A DNA stretch of 64,000 bases from Terribium retamae (GCF_022347545.1 NZ_JAKREW010000002.1:62001-126000), one strand, 5' to 3'; positions 1 through 9,943 are shown, counted from the stretch's first letter. Notes: generated by a model not told the origin, from the letters alone. Numbers and translations are program-made.

Positions 1-1094
1 GGAATGAAGTTCTGCTCCGGATCCTCGGTCGTGATGCGGCACTGCAGGGCATGGCCGTTCAGCCGGATATCCTTCTGCGCCGGCACACCCGATTCCGGCG
101 TGCCGATGGCGAAGTCGTCGAGGATGTGGATCTGTGCCTTGACGATATCGATACCGGTCACCTGCTCGGTGACGGTGTGTTCCACCTGGATACGCGGATT
201 GACCTCGATGAAGTAGAACTTGCCGGTATCGGCATCTTGCAGGAACTCGACCGTGCCGGCGCCGATATAGCTGGTCTCGTTGGCGATCTTCAGCGCATAG
301 CCGCACAGCTCCTGGCGCAGTTCGTTGCTGAGATAGGGTGCGGGGGCCCGCTCCACCACCTTCTGGTTGCGGCGCTGGATCGAACAGTCACGCTCGAACA
401 GATGCACGGCGTTGCCATGCGTGTCGCCGAGGATCTGCACCTCGACGTGGCGGGCCCGCTCGATCAGCTTTTCGAGATAGACCTCATCCTTGCCGAAAGC
501 CGCCTTGGCTTCGCGTTTGCCCTCGGTGACCTCGCGGATGAGATCGGCTTCGCTGCGGATGGCGCGCATGCCACGCCCGCCACCGCCCCAGGAGGCCTTG
601 AGCATGACCGGATAACCGATCGCCTTGGCCAACTTCTTGATTTCCTCGGCATCGTCCGGAAGCGGATCGGTCGCCGGCACGACAGGCACGCCGACTTCGA
701 TGGCAAGGTTGCGCGCCGCCACCTTGTTGCCAAGCCGACGCATGGTCTCCGGCTTCGGACCGATGAAGGTGATGCCGTTGGCGACGCAGGCCTCGGCGAA
801 TTCGGGGCTCTCAGACAGAAGGCCATATCCCGGATGGATGGCGTCCGCGCCCGAGAGTTTGGCAACACGGATCACCTCGTCGATCGACAGGTAGCTTTCG
901 ATCGGACCCATGTCCTTGGCAAGCCAGGGACCGCGACCGACCTGGTAGCTCTCGTCGGCCTTGAAGCGATGCAGCGAGTATTTGTCCTCCTCCGCCCAGA
1001 TCGCCACCGTTTTGAGTCCCAGTTCGTTGGCCGCGCGAAACACGCGGATTGCGATCTCGGAACGGTTGGCGACAAGGATCTTCGTGATTGCCAA
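1..1094 (-). CDS. pyc: Pyruvate carboxylase, N-terminal part (cut by window edge)
   Basis: The first 364 codons of a biotin-dependent carboxylase are present and the gene runs off the left edge. The protein opens with AITKILVANRSEIAIRVF, the usual start of the biotin carboxylase domain of rhizobial pyruvate carboxylase, and continues through the ATP-grasp region (KASWGGGGRGMR) and the catalytic stretch FIEVNPRIQVEHTVTE. The enzyme makes oxaloacetate from pyruvate and bicarbonate in the cytoplasm. No ATG precedes the conserved start; a TTG at 1092-1094 lies 7-8 nt after a GGAG and is the best start. The carboxyltransferase and biotinyl domains lie outside the window, so the distinction from acetyl- or propionyl-CoA carboxylase subunits rests on N-terminal similarity only. 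Confidence 0.9.
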   Translation of the reverse strand, partial: MAITKILVANRSEIAIRVFRAANELGLKTVAIWAEEDKYSLHRFKADESYQVGRGPWLAKDMGPIESYLSIDEVIRVAKLSGADAIHPGYGLLSESPEFAEACVANGITFIGPKPETMRRLGNKVAARNLAIEVGVPVVPATDPLPDDAEEIKKLAKAIGYPVMLKASWGGGGRGMRAIRSEADLIREVTEGKREAKAAFGKDEVYLEKLIERARHVEVQILGDTHGNAVHLFERDCSIQRRNQKVVERAPAPYLSNELRQELCGYALKIANETSYIGAGTVEFLQDADTGKFYFIEVNPRIQVEHTVTEQVTGIDIVKAQIHILDDFAIGTPESGVPAQKDIRLNGHALQCRITTEDPEQNFI

Positions 1095-1114
1095 GGAGGT
1101 ACTCCAGCCGACCA

Positions 1115-1213
1115 GAGCAATTCCAGGAAAAGCGCGTAGCGTTTTCTGCCTGGAATTGCGTAAAAACAAAGAGTTAGAGCGTTTACGCGTTCCGTGAGAA
1201 CGGAAACGCTCTA
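1115..1213. repeat. RIME-like palindromic repeat, full length
   Basis: A two-part element of about 99 bp. It starts with GAGCAATTCCAGGAAAAG, has a first palindrome closing with GGAATTGCG, an A-rich spacer, then a second palindrome TAGAGCGTTT...AAACGCTCTA. Close copies occur near 3104, 12553, 13806, 17678, 23448 and 59605. The form is that of the Rhizobium-specific intergenic mosaic elements. This copy lies just upstream of the pyc start and would be in its leader or promoter. Confidence 0.85.
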
Positions 1214-1423
1214 TCGAAGAAAGGCGGGCGCATGATTAGCGGGAAAATGCTGCAGTGCAACTAAAATAAGCACCCCTGCGGAATGAATACGGATCAGGCA
1301 ACGGCGGCACTCGGAAGCGAGAAAGCCATCGAAAATTCCGTTGCGGCATGGGGACAGGAATCGCCAGGATAATCGTGCCCGCGGGCGACTCTCCCCGGTC
1401 GTTTTCTGAATAAACTGACCTGC

Positions 1424-1456
1424 AAAACGAAAAATGCCCGGCGCTCGGCCGGGCAT
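1424..1456 (-). terminator. Intrinsic terminator after livK
   Basis: A perfect 9-bp stem, ATGCCCGGC paired with GCCGGGCAT (1434-1442 with 1448-1456), has a 5-nt loop. Read on the minus strand it is followed by a T-rich run (TTTTCGTTTT). It sits about 23 nt beyond the livK stop codon. Confidence 0.85.
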
Positions 1457-1478
1457 CTCATCAGGATTGAACGAAAGA

Positions 1479-2600
1479 TCAGTCGACCTTCGGCACGTAG
1501 GTATACTTGCCGTCGTCGCCCTTCTTCCAGATGTACATGACGTAGCCCGGAAGCTTGGGGTCACCCTTTTCATCATAGGAGAGTTCGCCGAGAACGGTCT
1601 TGAACGGACCCTTCTCGTGCATCGCCTTGGCGACCTCCTGGGTGTCGTTCGACTTGGCGGCGGCCGCGGCCTGAGCGATCACCTGCACGGCTGCATAGGA
1701 GTACAGCGTGTAGGCTTCCGGCTCGAAGCCCTGGGCGCGGAACTTCGCAACCAGGTCGTTGTTGGCCGGGTTGAGGCGCGGATCGGCACCGAACGTGTTC
1801 AGCGTGCCTGCTACCGCGTCGCCGGCGATCGAGGCAAGCTCGTTCGAGACGATGCCGTCACCCGACATCAGAGGGGCCTTCAGGCCCTGGTCGGTCGACT
1901 GGCGGATGATCAGGCCGGCTTCGGTGTGGAGGCCACCCCAGTAGATCAGGGTGACGCCAGCTTCCTTCATCTTGGCGATCAGAGCCGAGAAGTCCTTGTC
2001 GCCGACGTTGACGCCTTCGTACATGACTTCCTTGACGCCAGCGGCATTCATTGCCTTCTTGGTCTCGTCGGCAAGGCCCTGACCATAAGGGGTCTTGTCG
2101 TGAATGACCGCGATCTTGGCGTCCTTGAAGTTCTTGGCGATGTAGGCGCCGGCAATGCCACCCTGCTGGTCGTCACGGCCGCAGGTGCGGAATACGTTCC
2201 ACAGGCCGCGTTCGGTGAAGACCGGGTTGGTGGCGGCAGGCGTCACTTCGACGATGCCGTTCTCGGCATAGACTTCCGAGGCCGGGATCGACACGCCCGA
2301 ATTGAAGTGGCCGACCACGAACTTGACGCCGTCCGCGACGAACTTGTTGGCAACCGAAATACCCTGCTTCGGATCGGACACGTCGTCGCCGACCGACAGC
2401 TTGACCTGCTCGCCATTGATGCCGCCAGCCGCATTGATCTCGGCGATGGCCATTTCGGCACCCTTCTGCAATTGCGCGCCGAAGGCAGCATTGGGGCCAG
2501 TGATCGGGGCACCAACGGCAATCTGAAGGTCAGCCCACGCGCTGCCGCTGAACGCGAGCAGCGCGGTCAGGGCCACGGCGGACAAAAGTGATTTTTTCAT
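1479..2600 (-). CDS. livK: Branched-chain amino acid ABC transporter substrate-binding protein
   Basis: A 373-residue periplasmic binding protein of the LivJ/LivK type (type I periplasmic fold). It has a clear Sec signal peptide ([17 protein letters not shown], cleaved after ...GSAWA) followed by [20 protein letters not shown], the usual start of the mature family. It captures leucine, isoleucine, valine or related amino acids for the LivHMGF complex encoded just upstream. The ATG at 2600 was chosen because a GGGAG lies 8-9 nt before it; a 20-codon longer frame has no signal-peptide logic. It is followed by a strong terminator. The exact ligand cannot be read from sequence; solute range in this family is wide. 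Confidence 0.92.
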   Translation of the reverse strand: MKKSLLSAVALTALLAFSGSAWADLQIAVGAPITGPNAAFGAQLQKGAEMAIAEINAAGGINGEQVKLSVGDDVSDPKQGISVANKFVADGVKFVVGHFNSGVSIPASEVYAENGIVEVTPAATNPVFTERGLWNVFRTCGRDDQQGGIAGAYIAKNFKDAKIAVIHDKTPYGQGLADETKKAMNAAGVKEVMYEGVNVGDKDFSALIAKMKEAGVTLIYWGGLHTEAGLIIRQSTDQGLKAPLMSGDGIVSNELASIAGDAVAGTLNTFGADPRLNPANNDLVAKFRAQGFEPEAYTLYSYAAVQVIAQAAAAAKSNDTQEVAKAMHEKGPFKTVLGELSYDEKGDPKLPGYVMYIWKKGDDGKYTYVPKVD

Positions 2601-2735
2601 TGAAACGCTCCCATTTCCCGGGCGGGCGATGATAGAGTTTTCACGCGATGCCCACCCCAATCGCAGAAAACGTACTTTGCCTCATTTTAAGGTCTTGTCA
2701 CGCCGATTCTTGGTCGAAGGGCGCAGGTCAAAACA

Positions 2736-3083
2736 TTAGGCTTTGGGCTTCCAGCTAAGCGGCGAAACCTTTTCGTATAGCCAGCTATACTGCGTCACCA
2801 TTTGGTTCGTGCGGGTATACTGGTAACCGAGGAACGCGAGTACCATCAGCACGACCGTATCGACGATGTAGTATTGCAGCGTGAACATCGTACCCTCGAA
2901 AAGGGCGTGATGAATGAAGCGCACGCCGAGGCCCAGGCCCAGGATGTAGAGGAACAGCATTGGCCGTGTGCGCCATGTCTGCGCACAGGCTCTGCCTGTC
3001 ATCCAGGCTGCCCATCCGCCCAACAGGCAGGTGACGAAGAAGAACTGCCAGATGGAGGCCTCTTCATAGATGATACCCTGCAT
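2736..3083 (-). CDS. DUF6867 family membrane protein in the liv operon
   Basis: A 115-residue protein with three or so hydrophobic segments (about residues 12-28, 43-60, 70-90) and a basic C-terminus (SPLSWKPKA). I recognise it as the DUF6867 family, found in Hyphomicrobiales beside branched-chain amino acid transporters. It lies between livF and livK on the same strand, so it is probably co-expressed and may be an inner-membrane accessory of the transporter; that role is inference. The GC content and codon use look like the neighbours. No catalytic motif is visible. Confidence 0.8.
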   Translation of the reverse strand: MQGIIYEEASIWQFFFVTCLLGGWAAWMTGRACAQTWRTRPMLFLYILGLGLGVRFIHHALFEGTMFTLQYYIVDTVVLMVLAFLGYQYTRTNQMVTQYSWLYEKVSPLSWKPKA

Positions 3084-3103
3084 GATGAAGACCCCCTGAA
3101 CTT

Positions 3104-3182
3104 GAGCAATTCCGGCACGTGTAGCGGCCTGGAATTGCGTGAAAACAAAAATTGGAACGTCTCCGCGAACGGAAACGCTCTA
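3104..3182. repeat. RIME-like palindromic repeat overlapping the livF stop
   Basis: A shortened, diverged copy (GAGCAATTCC... GGAATTGCG, A-rich spacer, ...GGAAACGCTCTA). Its right end supplies the livF stop: the minus-strand TAG at 3180-3182 is the first three bases of the element's TAGAGCG end. Confidence 0.75.
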
Positions 3183-3908
3183 GTGGTGTCCGCCTTCGAG
3201 ATAGGCGGCGCGCACTTCCGGATTGGCGAGCAGATCCTTGCCGGTACCGCTCATGGTGACGTTGCCGTTCACCATGACATAGCCACGCGTGGCGAGCTTG
3301 AGCGCACCGAAGGCATTCTGCTCAACCAGGAACACCGTCAGTCCCTGTGTGCGATTGAGCTCGCGGATGGCATCGAAAATCTGCTTGACGATCAGCGGGG
3401 CCAAACCAAGCGACGGCTCATCCAGCAGCAGCAGCTTCGGCCGTGCCATCAGCGCACGCCCGATCGACAGCATCTGCTGCTCACCGCCCGAAAGCGTGCC
3501 GCCGCGCTGGTTGATGCGCTCCTTCAGCCTGGGGAACAGCGTGAACACCTTTTCGACGTCCTCATCGTAATATTTGAGGTTGTCGAGGCTTGCCCCCATC
3601 TGCAGATTTTCCATCACCGTCATGCGCGGGAAGATGCGGCGTCCTTCCGGCGACTGCGCGATGCGCAGCCTGGCGATTTCATGCGTCGGCATCTGCGTGA
3701 TGTCGGTGCCGGCGAAGGTGATCGTTCCCGTGCGCGCCCGCGGCGCGCCGAACACAGTCATCATCAGCGTCGACTTGCCGGCGCCGTTGGCTCCGATCAA
3801 GGCGACGATCTCGCCTTCGTTGACACTGACATTGACGCCATTCAGCGCCCGGATGTTGCCGTAGTAGGTATGGACGCCCTTGATATCGAGCAGTGGTGCA
3901 CCGGCCAT
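3180..3908 (-). CDS. livF: Branched-chain amino acid ABC transporter ATP-binding protein LivF
   Basis: A 242-residue ABC ATPase that powers branched-chain amino acid import together with LivG. Walker A is GANGAGKST, the signature is LSGGEQQMLSIGRAL, Walker B is LLLLDEPSLGLAP, and the switch histidine region is replaced by the usual LivF form VFLVEQN. Its ATG overlaps the livG stop (TAATG at 3906-3910), indicating translational coupling. The stop codon TAG is contributed by the end of a palindromic repeat, so the element must have inserted at or recreated the gene end. Confidence 0.95.
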   Translation of the reverse strand: MAGAPLLDIKGVHTYYGNIRALNGVNVSVNEGEIVALIGANGAGKSTLMMTVFGAPRARTGTITFAGTDITQMPTHEIARLRIAQSPEGRRIFPRMTVMENLQMGASLDNLKYYDEDVEKVFTLFPRLKERINQRGGTLSGGEQQMLSIGRALMARPKLLLLDEPSLGLAPLIVKQIFDAIRELNRTQGLTVFLVEQNAFGALKLATRGYVMVNGNVTMSGTGKDLLANPEVRAAYLEGGHH

Positions 3909-5509
3909 TACTTACGCCCTCCGCGCTTGGCCGCTGCGGACTTTGCCGAGACATGGCTGGTTGGTACGTCACCCGCGTCGACCCGACGCGAGAATTCCGT
4001 GTCCTTGCCCTTGGCAAGCAGCTTCGCCTGGCCGATCCAGTCTTCGCGGGCAATGCGCCCGTCAAAGGCGAGGTAGGCTTCCGCGGCAACGACATCTGCC
4101 TTCTTCCAGGTGGCGATCTGATCGAAATGATAGATGCCGTGATCGTTCAGCTTCTTTTCGTTGACCGAGCCGATGCCCTTGATGCGCGTCAAATTATCGG
4201 CCTTGCCGCCACGTGGCGCGGAAAGGCGATTCGAAATCCCGGCTGTGGGCTTCGCTGCCGCGGCCGTCTTGGCCCCGGGTGCTTTGGCTGTCTTAGCCGC
4301 GGACGCTGTTGCTGCCTTAGATCCGGTTTTGGCGGGAGCGGCCGCACTTGAGGTCGCACCGACTTCCGCGAGTTCTTTTTGAGCAGGTTTTGCCTTGGCG
4401 GGGCCGTCACCCTTCCCTTTTATGGCTTTGCTCCTTGCCGGCTTGGCCTTCGCGATGGCCGCCAAGGCGGAAGGCACGCCGGAGGCGACATCCCCGCGTG
4501 CTTCCACCAGGGCGGCTTTCGATGCACCTTTGGAGACCGTGACGCGCTCACCTTCGACGTGATCGATAGTCTCGCTGATCGGCCCGGCCATCATCGAAGC
4601 GGACGTATTTGGTCCATGTGCGGTATCGGGATGCGCTTCGAGCTGCTCGATGATGTTCTCGTCGCCGACATCGGTGAGCACAGTCTCGACCTCCTCGTCG
4701 TCGACGCCGAGATAGGCGGCGATGACCCTGGGATCCGAGCGGACAAAAGCCGGATCACCATCGGAGATCTTGCGGCCATATTCCAGCACCACGATGTGAT
4801 CGGAGATCTGCATCACCACCGACATGTCGTGCTCGATGAGCAGGATCGAGGTGCCGGTGCTGTTCTTGATGTCCATCAGCAGATCGTTGAGCGCCAGCGA
4901 CTCCTTCGGATTGAGACCGGCAGCGGGCTCATCGAGGCAGAGGAGCTCAGGGCCCGTGCACATGGCGCGGGCAATCTCCAGCCGACGTTGCGCACCATAA
5001 GGCAGGTCTCCGGCGGGATCGTCGGCACGATCCATGAGATCGGCTTTTTCCAGCCAGTGTTTGGCCAGCTCGACCGATTCACTCGACGCGCGACGGTAGC
5101 TGCCGAGGCCGAGCATGCCGACAATCGTATAGCCGGAAGCCTTCATCAGCTTGTTGTGCTGGGCGACGAGCAGGTTTTCCAGCACCGTCATGCCCGAGAA
5201 CAGGCGGATGTTCTGGAAGGTGCGTGCGACCTTGGCCTTGGCCGTGATCTGAAAATCCGGCATGCGTTCCAGAAGGAACTCGCCGCCACTTTGGTCGGTG
5301 AAGCGGATCATGCCTTCTGTCGGCTTATAAAAGCCGGTGATGCAGTTAAACACCGTCGTCTTGCCGGCACCATTCGGACCGATAAGCGCGGTGATCTCGC
5401 CGCGCCTGGCCTCGAAGGACAGGTCGCCGATGGCGACGAGGCCGCCGAATTTCATCGACAGGTGCTCGACCTGAAGAAGTGTCTTGTTCATGGGAGCACT
5501 CGCGTCCAT
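3908..5509 (-). CDS. livG: Branched-chain amino acid ABC transporter ATP-binding protein LivG with C-terminal HhH extension
   Basis: A 533-residue protein, about twice the usual LivG length of about 255. Residues 1-267 are a normal LivG cassette: Walker A GPNGAGKT (44-51), [15 protein letters not shown] (169-183), Walker B LLCLDEP (189-195), switch IEHDM (225-229). Residues 270-435 form an Ala/Lys/Pro-rich low-complexity linker. Residues 438-500 form a compact domain starting [20 protein letters not shown], a helix-hairpin-helix-like motif that I know as a C-terminal tail on NuoE and L21 in rhizobia. The ATG at 5509 overlaps the livM stop (TGATG) and has GGAAGG upstream; a 33-codon longer frame inside livM is less likely. 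The tail's job is unknown. Confidence 0.92.
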   Translation of the reverse strand: MDASAPMNKTLLQVEHLSMKFGGLVAIGDLSFEARRGEITALIGPNGAGKTTVFNCITGFYKPTEGMIRFTDQSGGEFLLERMPDFQITAKAKVARTFQNIRLFSGMTVLENLLVAQHNKLMKASGYTIVGMLGLGSYRRASSESVELAKHWLEKADLMDRADDPAGDLPYGAQRRLEIARAMCTGPELLCLDEPAAGLNPKESLALNDLLMDIKNSTGTSILLIEHDMSVVMQISDHIVVLEYGRKISDGDPAFVRSDPRVIAAYLGVDDEEVETVLTDVGDENIIEQLEAHPDTAHGPNTSASMMAGPISETIDHVEGERVTVSKGASKAALVEARGDVASGVPSALAAIAKAKPARSKAIKGKGDGPAKAKPAQKELAEVGATSSAAAPAKTGSKAATASAAKTAKAPGAKTAAAAKPTAGISNRLSAPRGGKADNLTRIKGIGSVNEKKLNDHGIYHFDQIATWKKADVVAAEAYLAFDGRIAREDWIGQAKLLAKGKDTEFSRRVDAGDVPTSHVSAKSAAAKRGGRK

Positions 5510-6903
5510 CAGCCGTGGCCTTCCTTTGTGAAGGAGCTCGAAACCGCTTTTCGTTCCTTGAGGAACGCAGTCGGTTCTCGACTGCCGACGAAGCCGCGCG
5601 GCTTCCACAACATCACGATGACCATGGCCATGCCGAACAGGAGCATACGGTACAGTTCCGGCGTGAAATCGGGCCCGAACACGACTTTCAGGAACTCCAG
5701 CTCGCGCAGGATCTCGGTGCCGCCGATCATCACCACCGCTGCGACCGCGATACCGGCGAGGGAACCCATGCCGCCCAACACCACGATCGCCAGGATGATG
5801 GCCGATTCGATGAAGACGAAAGATTCCGGTGACACGAAACCTTGCCGCGCCGCAAAGAAAGAACCGGCGAAACCGCCGAACATCGCGCCCGTGGCAAAAG
5901 CGGTGAGTTTGGTGGTGGTGGTGTTGATGCCAAGCGACCGGCAGGCGATCTCATCCTCGCGCAATGCCTCCCAGGCTCGCCCCACCGGCATGCGACGCAG
6001 GCGGATGGTGACGAAGGCGGTCAGCAGCGCCAAGGCGAGCGCCAGATAATACAGGAATATCTTGTAGTAGGCGCCCGATTGGGCAATGCCCAACACTTTG
6101 GAGATGTAGTTCGGATCCGACACATTGAACGACATCAGGCCGAAGAATGAGACCTTGGGGATGCCGGATATACCGGCGGCTCCGTTGGTGACCTCGCGCC
6201 AGTTGATCAGCACCAGACGGATGATTTCACCGAAAGCGAGCGTCACGATGGCAAGATAATCACCGCGCAGGCGCAATACCGGGAAGCCGAGCAGCACGCC
6301 CCAGAACGCGGCCATGATGCCGGCGGCCGGCAGCAGGATCCAGAAAGACAGGCCGTAATGCGTACCGAGCAGCGCGTAGGCGTAGGCGCCCACAGCATAG
6401 AATGCGACATAGCCGAGATCGAGCAGGCCCGCGAGACCAACGACGATGTTCAGCCCCCAGGCCAACATCACATAGATCAGGATCTGGATGCCGAAATTAT
6501 CGACCCATTTCAGTGAGCTCTGAAAGCCGACCAGCGACACCACCACGACGGGATAAAGCAGCAGCACCGCAATGCCGAGCCAGTTGAAATTGCGGCGAAT
6601 AAAGCCCGGCTCGGCAACCGCCGCAGGCGCAGCCGCTTTTTCCGCCTTGGCGCGTTCGATCGCAGGTATGACAAACGCCACGTAGAGAAACCGCCCCACG
6701 GCGGTGATCACCACCACGGTCGCCAGCAGCCCCCAGCGCTGGATCAGCACCAGTTCGTTGCGAATGTTCTGGTCTGTCCTCAGACCTATAAACAGGATGA
6801 ACAAGCCAAGCGCGATCAGGCCGGCATAGATTGCCTCGCGCAAGGCGCGAGCCATCGGGTTGGCGACGGTCTCGCCGGTATTGTTTGAAACGGTAACGGC
6901 CAT
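5509..6903 (-). CDS. livM: Branched-chain amino acid ABC transporter permease LivM
   Basis: A 464-residue inner-membrane permease. The N-terminal third holds two extra hydrophobic segments and a charged loop before the conserved LivM core, which begins near residue 120 with [20 protein letters not shown]. The family motif [20 protein letters not shown], which contacts the ATPase, is present near residue 330-350. It pairs with LivH to form the channel for branched-chain amino acids. It starts 4 nt after the livH stop and overlaps livG, so livHMGF is one operon. The protein is longer than the typical 300-420 residues of LivM because of the N-terminal membrane extension, a common alphaproteobacterial form. 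Confidence 0.93.
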   Translation of the reverse strand: MAVTVSNNTGETVANPMARALREAIYAGLIALGLFILFIGLRTDQNIRNELVLIQRWGLLATVVVITAVGRFLYVAFVIPAIERAKAEKAAAPAAVAEPGFIRRNFNWLGIAVLLLYPVVVVSLVGFQSSLKWVDNFGIQILIYVMLAWGLNIVVGLAGLLDLGYVAFYAVGAYAYALLGTHYGLSFWILLPAAGIMAAFWGVLLGFPVLRLRGDYLAIVTLAFGEIIRLVLINWREVTNGAAGISGIPKVSFFGLMSFNVSDPNYISKVLGIAQSGAYYKIFLYYLALALALLTAFVTIRLRRMPVGRAWEALREDEIACRSLGINTTTTKLTAFATGAMFGGFAGSFFAARQGFVSPESFVFIESAIILAIVVLGGMGSLAGIAVAAVVMIGGTEILRELEFLKVVFGPDFTPELYRMLLFGMAMVIVMLWKPRGFVGSREPTAFLKERKAVSSSFTKEGHG

Positions 6904-6907
6904 GGGC

Positions 6908-7810
6908 TCAGACCTTTTCGACTTCTGGCCGGCCGAGGATGCCGGAAGGCAGGAAGATCAGAACGATCGCCAAGATCGAGAAGGCGGCGACGTCCTTGTA
7001 GTCGATGGAGAAATAGGCCGACCACATGCTTTCGATGAAGCCGATGAGCAAGCCGCCCAGCACAGCGCCAGGCAGGGAGCCGATGCCCCCGAGAACAGCC
7101 GCAGTGAAGGCTTTCACGCCCGGCACGAAACCATCGGAGAAGGAAACGACGCCATAATACATGAGGAACAGCGTGCCGGCGACGGCGGCGAGGGCTGCGC
7201 CCATGATGAAGGTGATGGAGATGGTGCGGTCGACATCGATACCGAGAAGCGCAGCCATCTTGCGGTCCTGCTCGCAGGCGCGCTGGGCACGTCCGAGCGC
7301 CGTTCTGTTGACCAGATACCAGAACAGCGCCAGCAGCACCGCCGTGACGACCACGATGATGATCTGCTTCAGCGAAATGGAAATGCCACCGATGTTGTAG
7401 ACCTGGCTGACCATCGGCGGGATCGGCTTGTTGCGCGGACCCTGCGTGACCTGCACGAAATTGGAAAGTGCGATCGACATGCCGATGGCCGTGATCAGCG
7501 GGGCAAGGCGGAAGGAGCCACGCAACGGACGATAGGCGACCTTTTCGATCGTCCAGTTGTAGAGGCTGGTAAGCAGCATCGCCACGATCATCATCACCAG
7601 CAGGGCGACCACGATCGGTACCGAGCCGAAGGCCGCTGCCAGGATCAGGAACACGATCAACGCCGTGAACGCCCCGACCATGAAGATATCGCCATGGGCG
7701 AAGTTGATCATGCCGATGATGCCATAGACCATAGTGTAGCCGATCGCGATGAGCCCATAAATGGACCCGAGCGTCAGCCCGTTCACAAGCTGCTGAACGA
7801 AATACTGCAT
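6908..7810 (-). CDS. livH: Branched-chain amino acid ABC transporter permease LivH
   Basis: A 300-residue inner-membrane permease with about eight hydrophobic segments. The opening [20 protein letters not shown] and the following [16 protein letters not shown] are signatures of the LivH family. It is the first gene of the livHMGF block. A GGGAAT lies just before the ATG and a short palindrome, CCTTAG-TC-CTAAGG, lies 57-70 nt upstream (7867-7880) and could be a regulator site. The 850 bp upstream holds no convincing gene. Confidence 0.94.
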   Translation of the reverse strand: MQYFVQQLVNGLTLGSIYGLIAIGYTMVYGIIGMINFAHGDIFMVGAFTALIVFLILAAAFGSVPIVVALLVMMIVAMLLTSLYNWTIEKVAYRPLRGSFRLAPLITAIGMSIALSNFVQVTQGPRNKPIPPMVSQVYNIGGISISLKQIIIVVVTAVLLALFWYLVNRTALGRAQRACEQDRKMAALLGIDVDRTISITFIMGAALAAVAGTLFLMYYGVVSFSDGFVPGVKAFTAAVLGGIGSLPGAVLGGLLIGFIESMWSAYFSIDYKDVAAFSILAIVLIFLPSGILGRPEVEKV

Positions 7811-8659
7811 ATTCCCGAGGCTCCCCTGAGACGTCGTCGGCCCTGACGCGTCTCTCTCGTATTTCCCCTTAGTCCTAAGGTCTCAAACCCAGATTGCAAC
7901 GGCATTTTTCTATCGTCTGGCGCGTGTTTCCTGCGCGCCTCGCGACTGCCTTATTGTCGTTGCCCGGTTCGTGGACTAGGGCGGACCGTATCATTGGCAC
8001 AAAGCAATGTCTTTGACGATTCCGAATTAGTTTGCACCCATTTTCGAAACTTCCGTCTTCAAAATCGGTTGAGAAGACGATTCCTTGCGTCTTTTCGAGC
8101 GGTCATTTTTCCTCCTTATTCGCCGACAAACGCCTTTTGCGATGGTTGGTTGACAGCAAAGCAGGGTGCGAGCGGATCAGAACCGTCAAAGAAAACCGCA
8201 TTCAGTCGCATCACGCGCGCCCAGTTCGCAGCCAGGAGCTCGGCGGCCGGCTCGCCACGCGCCGAAATCACCGCTCCACGCGCCCCGTCCACGCAGCGGC
8301 CAACGAGCCGATTCGCCACCTTGGCTGCCCCTCGTGGGCCGCGTTTCTCTTGACCCGGCTGGCTCGCGAATGAATCGCCAGAGGCCTTCGACATCGCCAT
8401 CCCGTCTTACGTTTGGCCGTAGAGACCGCATGGCGATCGCACCGCCGCAATGAGCGATCCCTCTTCGGAAGCGCGAAACATCCAATGCACGGCTGATTGC
8501 ATCAGAGAGCCATGAACTTGGCAGCAATGGCAGGGGAAAACCCATAGGGGCAGATTTCCGCCAGTGATATACCAATGATATATCTTCTACGAAGCCCTTA
8601 GATTTGTTGAGTTTTTCTACTGATATATCAAGCGGTATATCAAAAATGGGACAAGCGTA
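7811..8659. other. Long intergenic region between livH and the GntR gene
   Basis: About 850 bp without a gene I can support. It carries the livH leader, a 14-bp palindrome (CCTTAG-TC-CTAAGG, 7867-7880), and at its right end the operator-like repeats of the GntR gene. A 94-codon minus-strand frame at 8116-8400 has a protein-like stretch (LLAANWARVMRLNAVFF) but no clear ribosome site and no recognised family; it may be a decayed gene or chance. Confidence 0.6.
8565..8642. promoter_or_regulatory. Probable GntR operator repeats
   Basis: Four copies of TGATATAYC occur: direct copies at 8565-8573, 8576-8584 and 8621-8629, and an inverted copy at 8634-8642. The last two form a palindrome, TGATATATC-aagc-GGTATATCA. 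They lie immediately upstream of the GntR-family gene, the usual place for an autoregulatory operator. Confidence 0.65.
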
Positions 8660-9331
8660 TTGAATACAGTGCAGTTTGAAATATCGCAGAGCGAGACGGC
8701 TGAATCGATCAGCGCCAAGGCCTACCGGGCGCTCGAAAAAATGATCGTCACGCTGGATCTCGCTCCCGGCCGTCTGACCACCGAAAGAGCCCTGATCGAA
8801 AAATTGTCACTCGGTCGCACGCCGGTCAGGGAAGCAATCCAGCGTCTCGCCCTGGAAGGGCTCATCGAAATTCGTCCACGCGCCGGCCTCGAAATTGCCC
8901 CCTTGCATGCCGGCGATTGGCTGAAGGTGCTCGACGCACGGCGGGGCATGGAAGTCATTCTCGCACACGCGGCTGCCCGTTTCGCCACGCCAGAAATCAT
9001 CGCTCGGCTGCAAACGATTGCGATCGCCATTCACGACGCAGTCGTCACCAACGATGTCGTCGGGTACCTCGAAGCAGACAAATCGCTCAACGAGGCAATC
9101 GCCGTTGCAGCAGACAATCAATTTGCCGCCCGCCTTGTCGCACCACTGCAGACCCACAGCCGACGTTTCTGGTTCCGCTTCCAAAGCGGTACCGGGCTTG
9201 CCGAAGCCGCAGGAAATCACGTCACACTGATCCGCGCCATCCTTGAACGCGATCAAGATGCGGCAGGGGCCGAAGCCGACAGGCTGATGGCATTGTTGCG
9301 CCTGCACGCCCAGGCTGCCGCGATGCGATGA
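8660..9331 (+). CDS. GntR-family (FCD type) transcriptional regulator
   Basis: A 223-residue regulator. The N-terminal winged helix (about residues 20-75) contains LTTERALIEKLSLGRTPVRE and the following IQRLALEGLIEIRPRAG, typical of GntR proteins; the C-terminal helical region (about 85-215) with its arginine- and histidine-bearing helices fits the FCD effector domain. The only usable start in frame is TTG at 8660, with GGGA about 9 nt before it. It probably represses its own transcription through the TGATATAYC repeats just upstream. The regulated pathway is not shown; livH is divergent but 850 bp away. Effector is unknown. Confidence 0.88.
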   Translation: MNTVQFEISQSETAESISAKAYRALEKMIVTLDLAPGRLTTERALIEKLSLGRTPVREAIQRLALEGLIEIRPRAGLEIAPLHAGDWLKVLDARRGMEVILAHAAARFATPEIIARLQTIAIAIHDAVVTNDVVGYLEADKSLNEAIAVAADNQFAARLVAPLQTHSRRFWFRFQSGTGLAEAAGNHVTLIRAILERDQDAAGAEADRLMALLRLHAQAAAMR

Positions 9332-9337
9332 CAATCA

Positions 9338-9655
9338 TCAGCTGTCACGATCCTTGACACTGGCCGTCAATGTGCTCTCCCAGCTGTCGCCGGCACCCAT
9401 GATGCAGGTTTGGCCGCCCGCATCCGTCATCAACACCGTCCAAGTACCTGCTGCAGAGACATAGATCTCGACAACCGCGGCCTGGCCAACAAGCCCATAG
9501 CCGATCTGGTGCTCCTGGAAGAGTTGACCAAGCCGGGCGACGATGACGTCACGCGCGCCGCAACCAATCTGCGCTTCCGCCTGCAGCGGCAAAAGCGCCA
9601 TCAGGACAGCAGTCGCAGCCAATTTGAACGATCGAAAAACAGGATAACGTGCCAT
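9338..9655 (-). CDS. Small secreted protein of unknown function
   Basis: A 105-residue protein with a Sec signal peptide (hydrophobic FKLAATAVLMALLPLQAEA, likely cleaved after AEA) and a mature part of about 80 residues containing two cysteines, IGCGARD and GGQTCIMG, that could form a disulfide. The ATG at 9655 has a near-perfect GGAGGT 6 nt upstream, which supports a real gene and this start rather than one 11 codons earlier. It is convergent with the GntR gene, 6 bp apart. I do not recognise a named family with confidence; periplasmic location is inferred. Confidence 0.75.
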   Translation of the reverse strand: MARYPVFRSFKLAATAVLMALLPLQAEAQIGCGARDVIVARLGQLFQEHQIGYGLVGQAAVVEIYVSAAGTWTVLMTDAGGQTCIMGAGDSWESTLTASVKDRDS

Positions 9656-9943
9656 CCGGCACCTCCTTCGCCCGCGCGCATCGGCCAAGGAGGCACAGCC
9701 TCAATATACCGGTACGCTTCAGGCTGAACGCAGCGATCTCATCGCATCGCTCATTCCGGCTTCCCGTCCCCTCCTGACTTATCGCAGGGCTTATGATTCG
9801 ATATGGTGGCTATCGGGACGAAAACAAGCAGGGCACACCCGCCAAGCTCGTGTTGCAAAAGCATTCCCATGCAGATGGCCGATATATGCCGGCCGATCCC
9901 CTCGGTCTCTCGATAGATCCGAATTCGCCGCGCCCCTCGCGAA
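9656..9943. other. Intergenic region upstream of the small secreted protein
   Basis: Nearly 300 bp between the 5' end of the small secreted protein and the mmsA terminator. It must hold the promoter of the secreted protein. A short minus-strand frame (9791-9994) runs through the terminator and has no ribosome site or family, so I do not call it. Confidence 0.5.

Noticed and set aside
51-1139. Long open frame on the plus strand opposite pyc, and similar long frames opposite mmsA, dadA, nadD-proA and soxA
   Set aside because: Such frames are usual opposite high-GC genes; they show no family motifs, are Arg/His/Asp-rich and lie wholly within well supported genes.
8116-8400. 94-codon minus-strand frame in the long livH-GntR gap
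   Set aside because: Contains a protein-like stretch but has no good ribosome site, no recognised family and no conserved neighbour; noted only within the intergenic entry.
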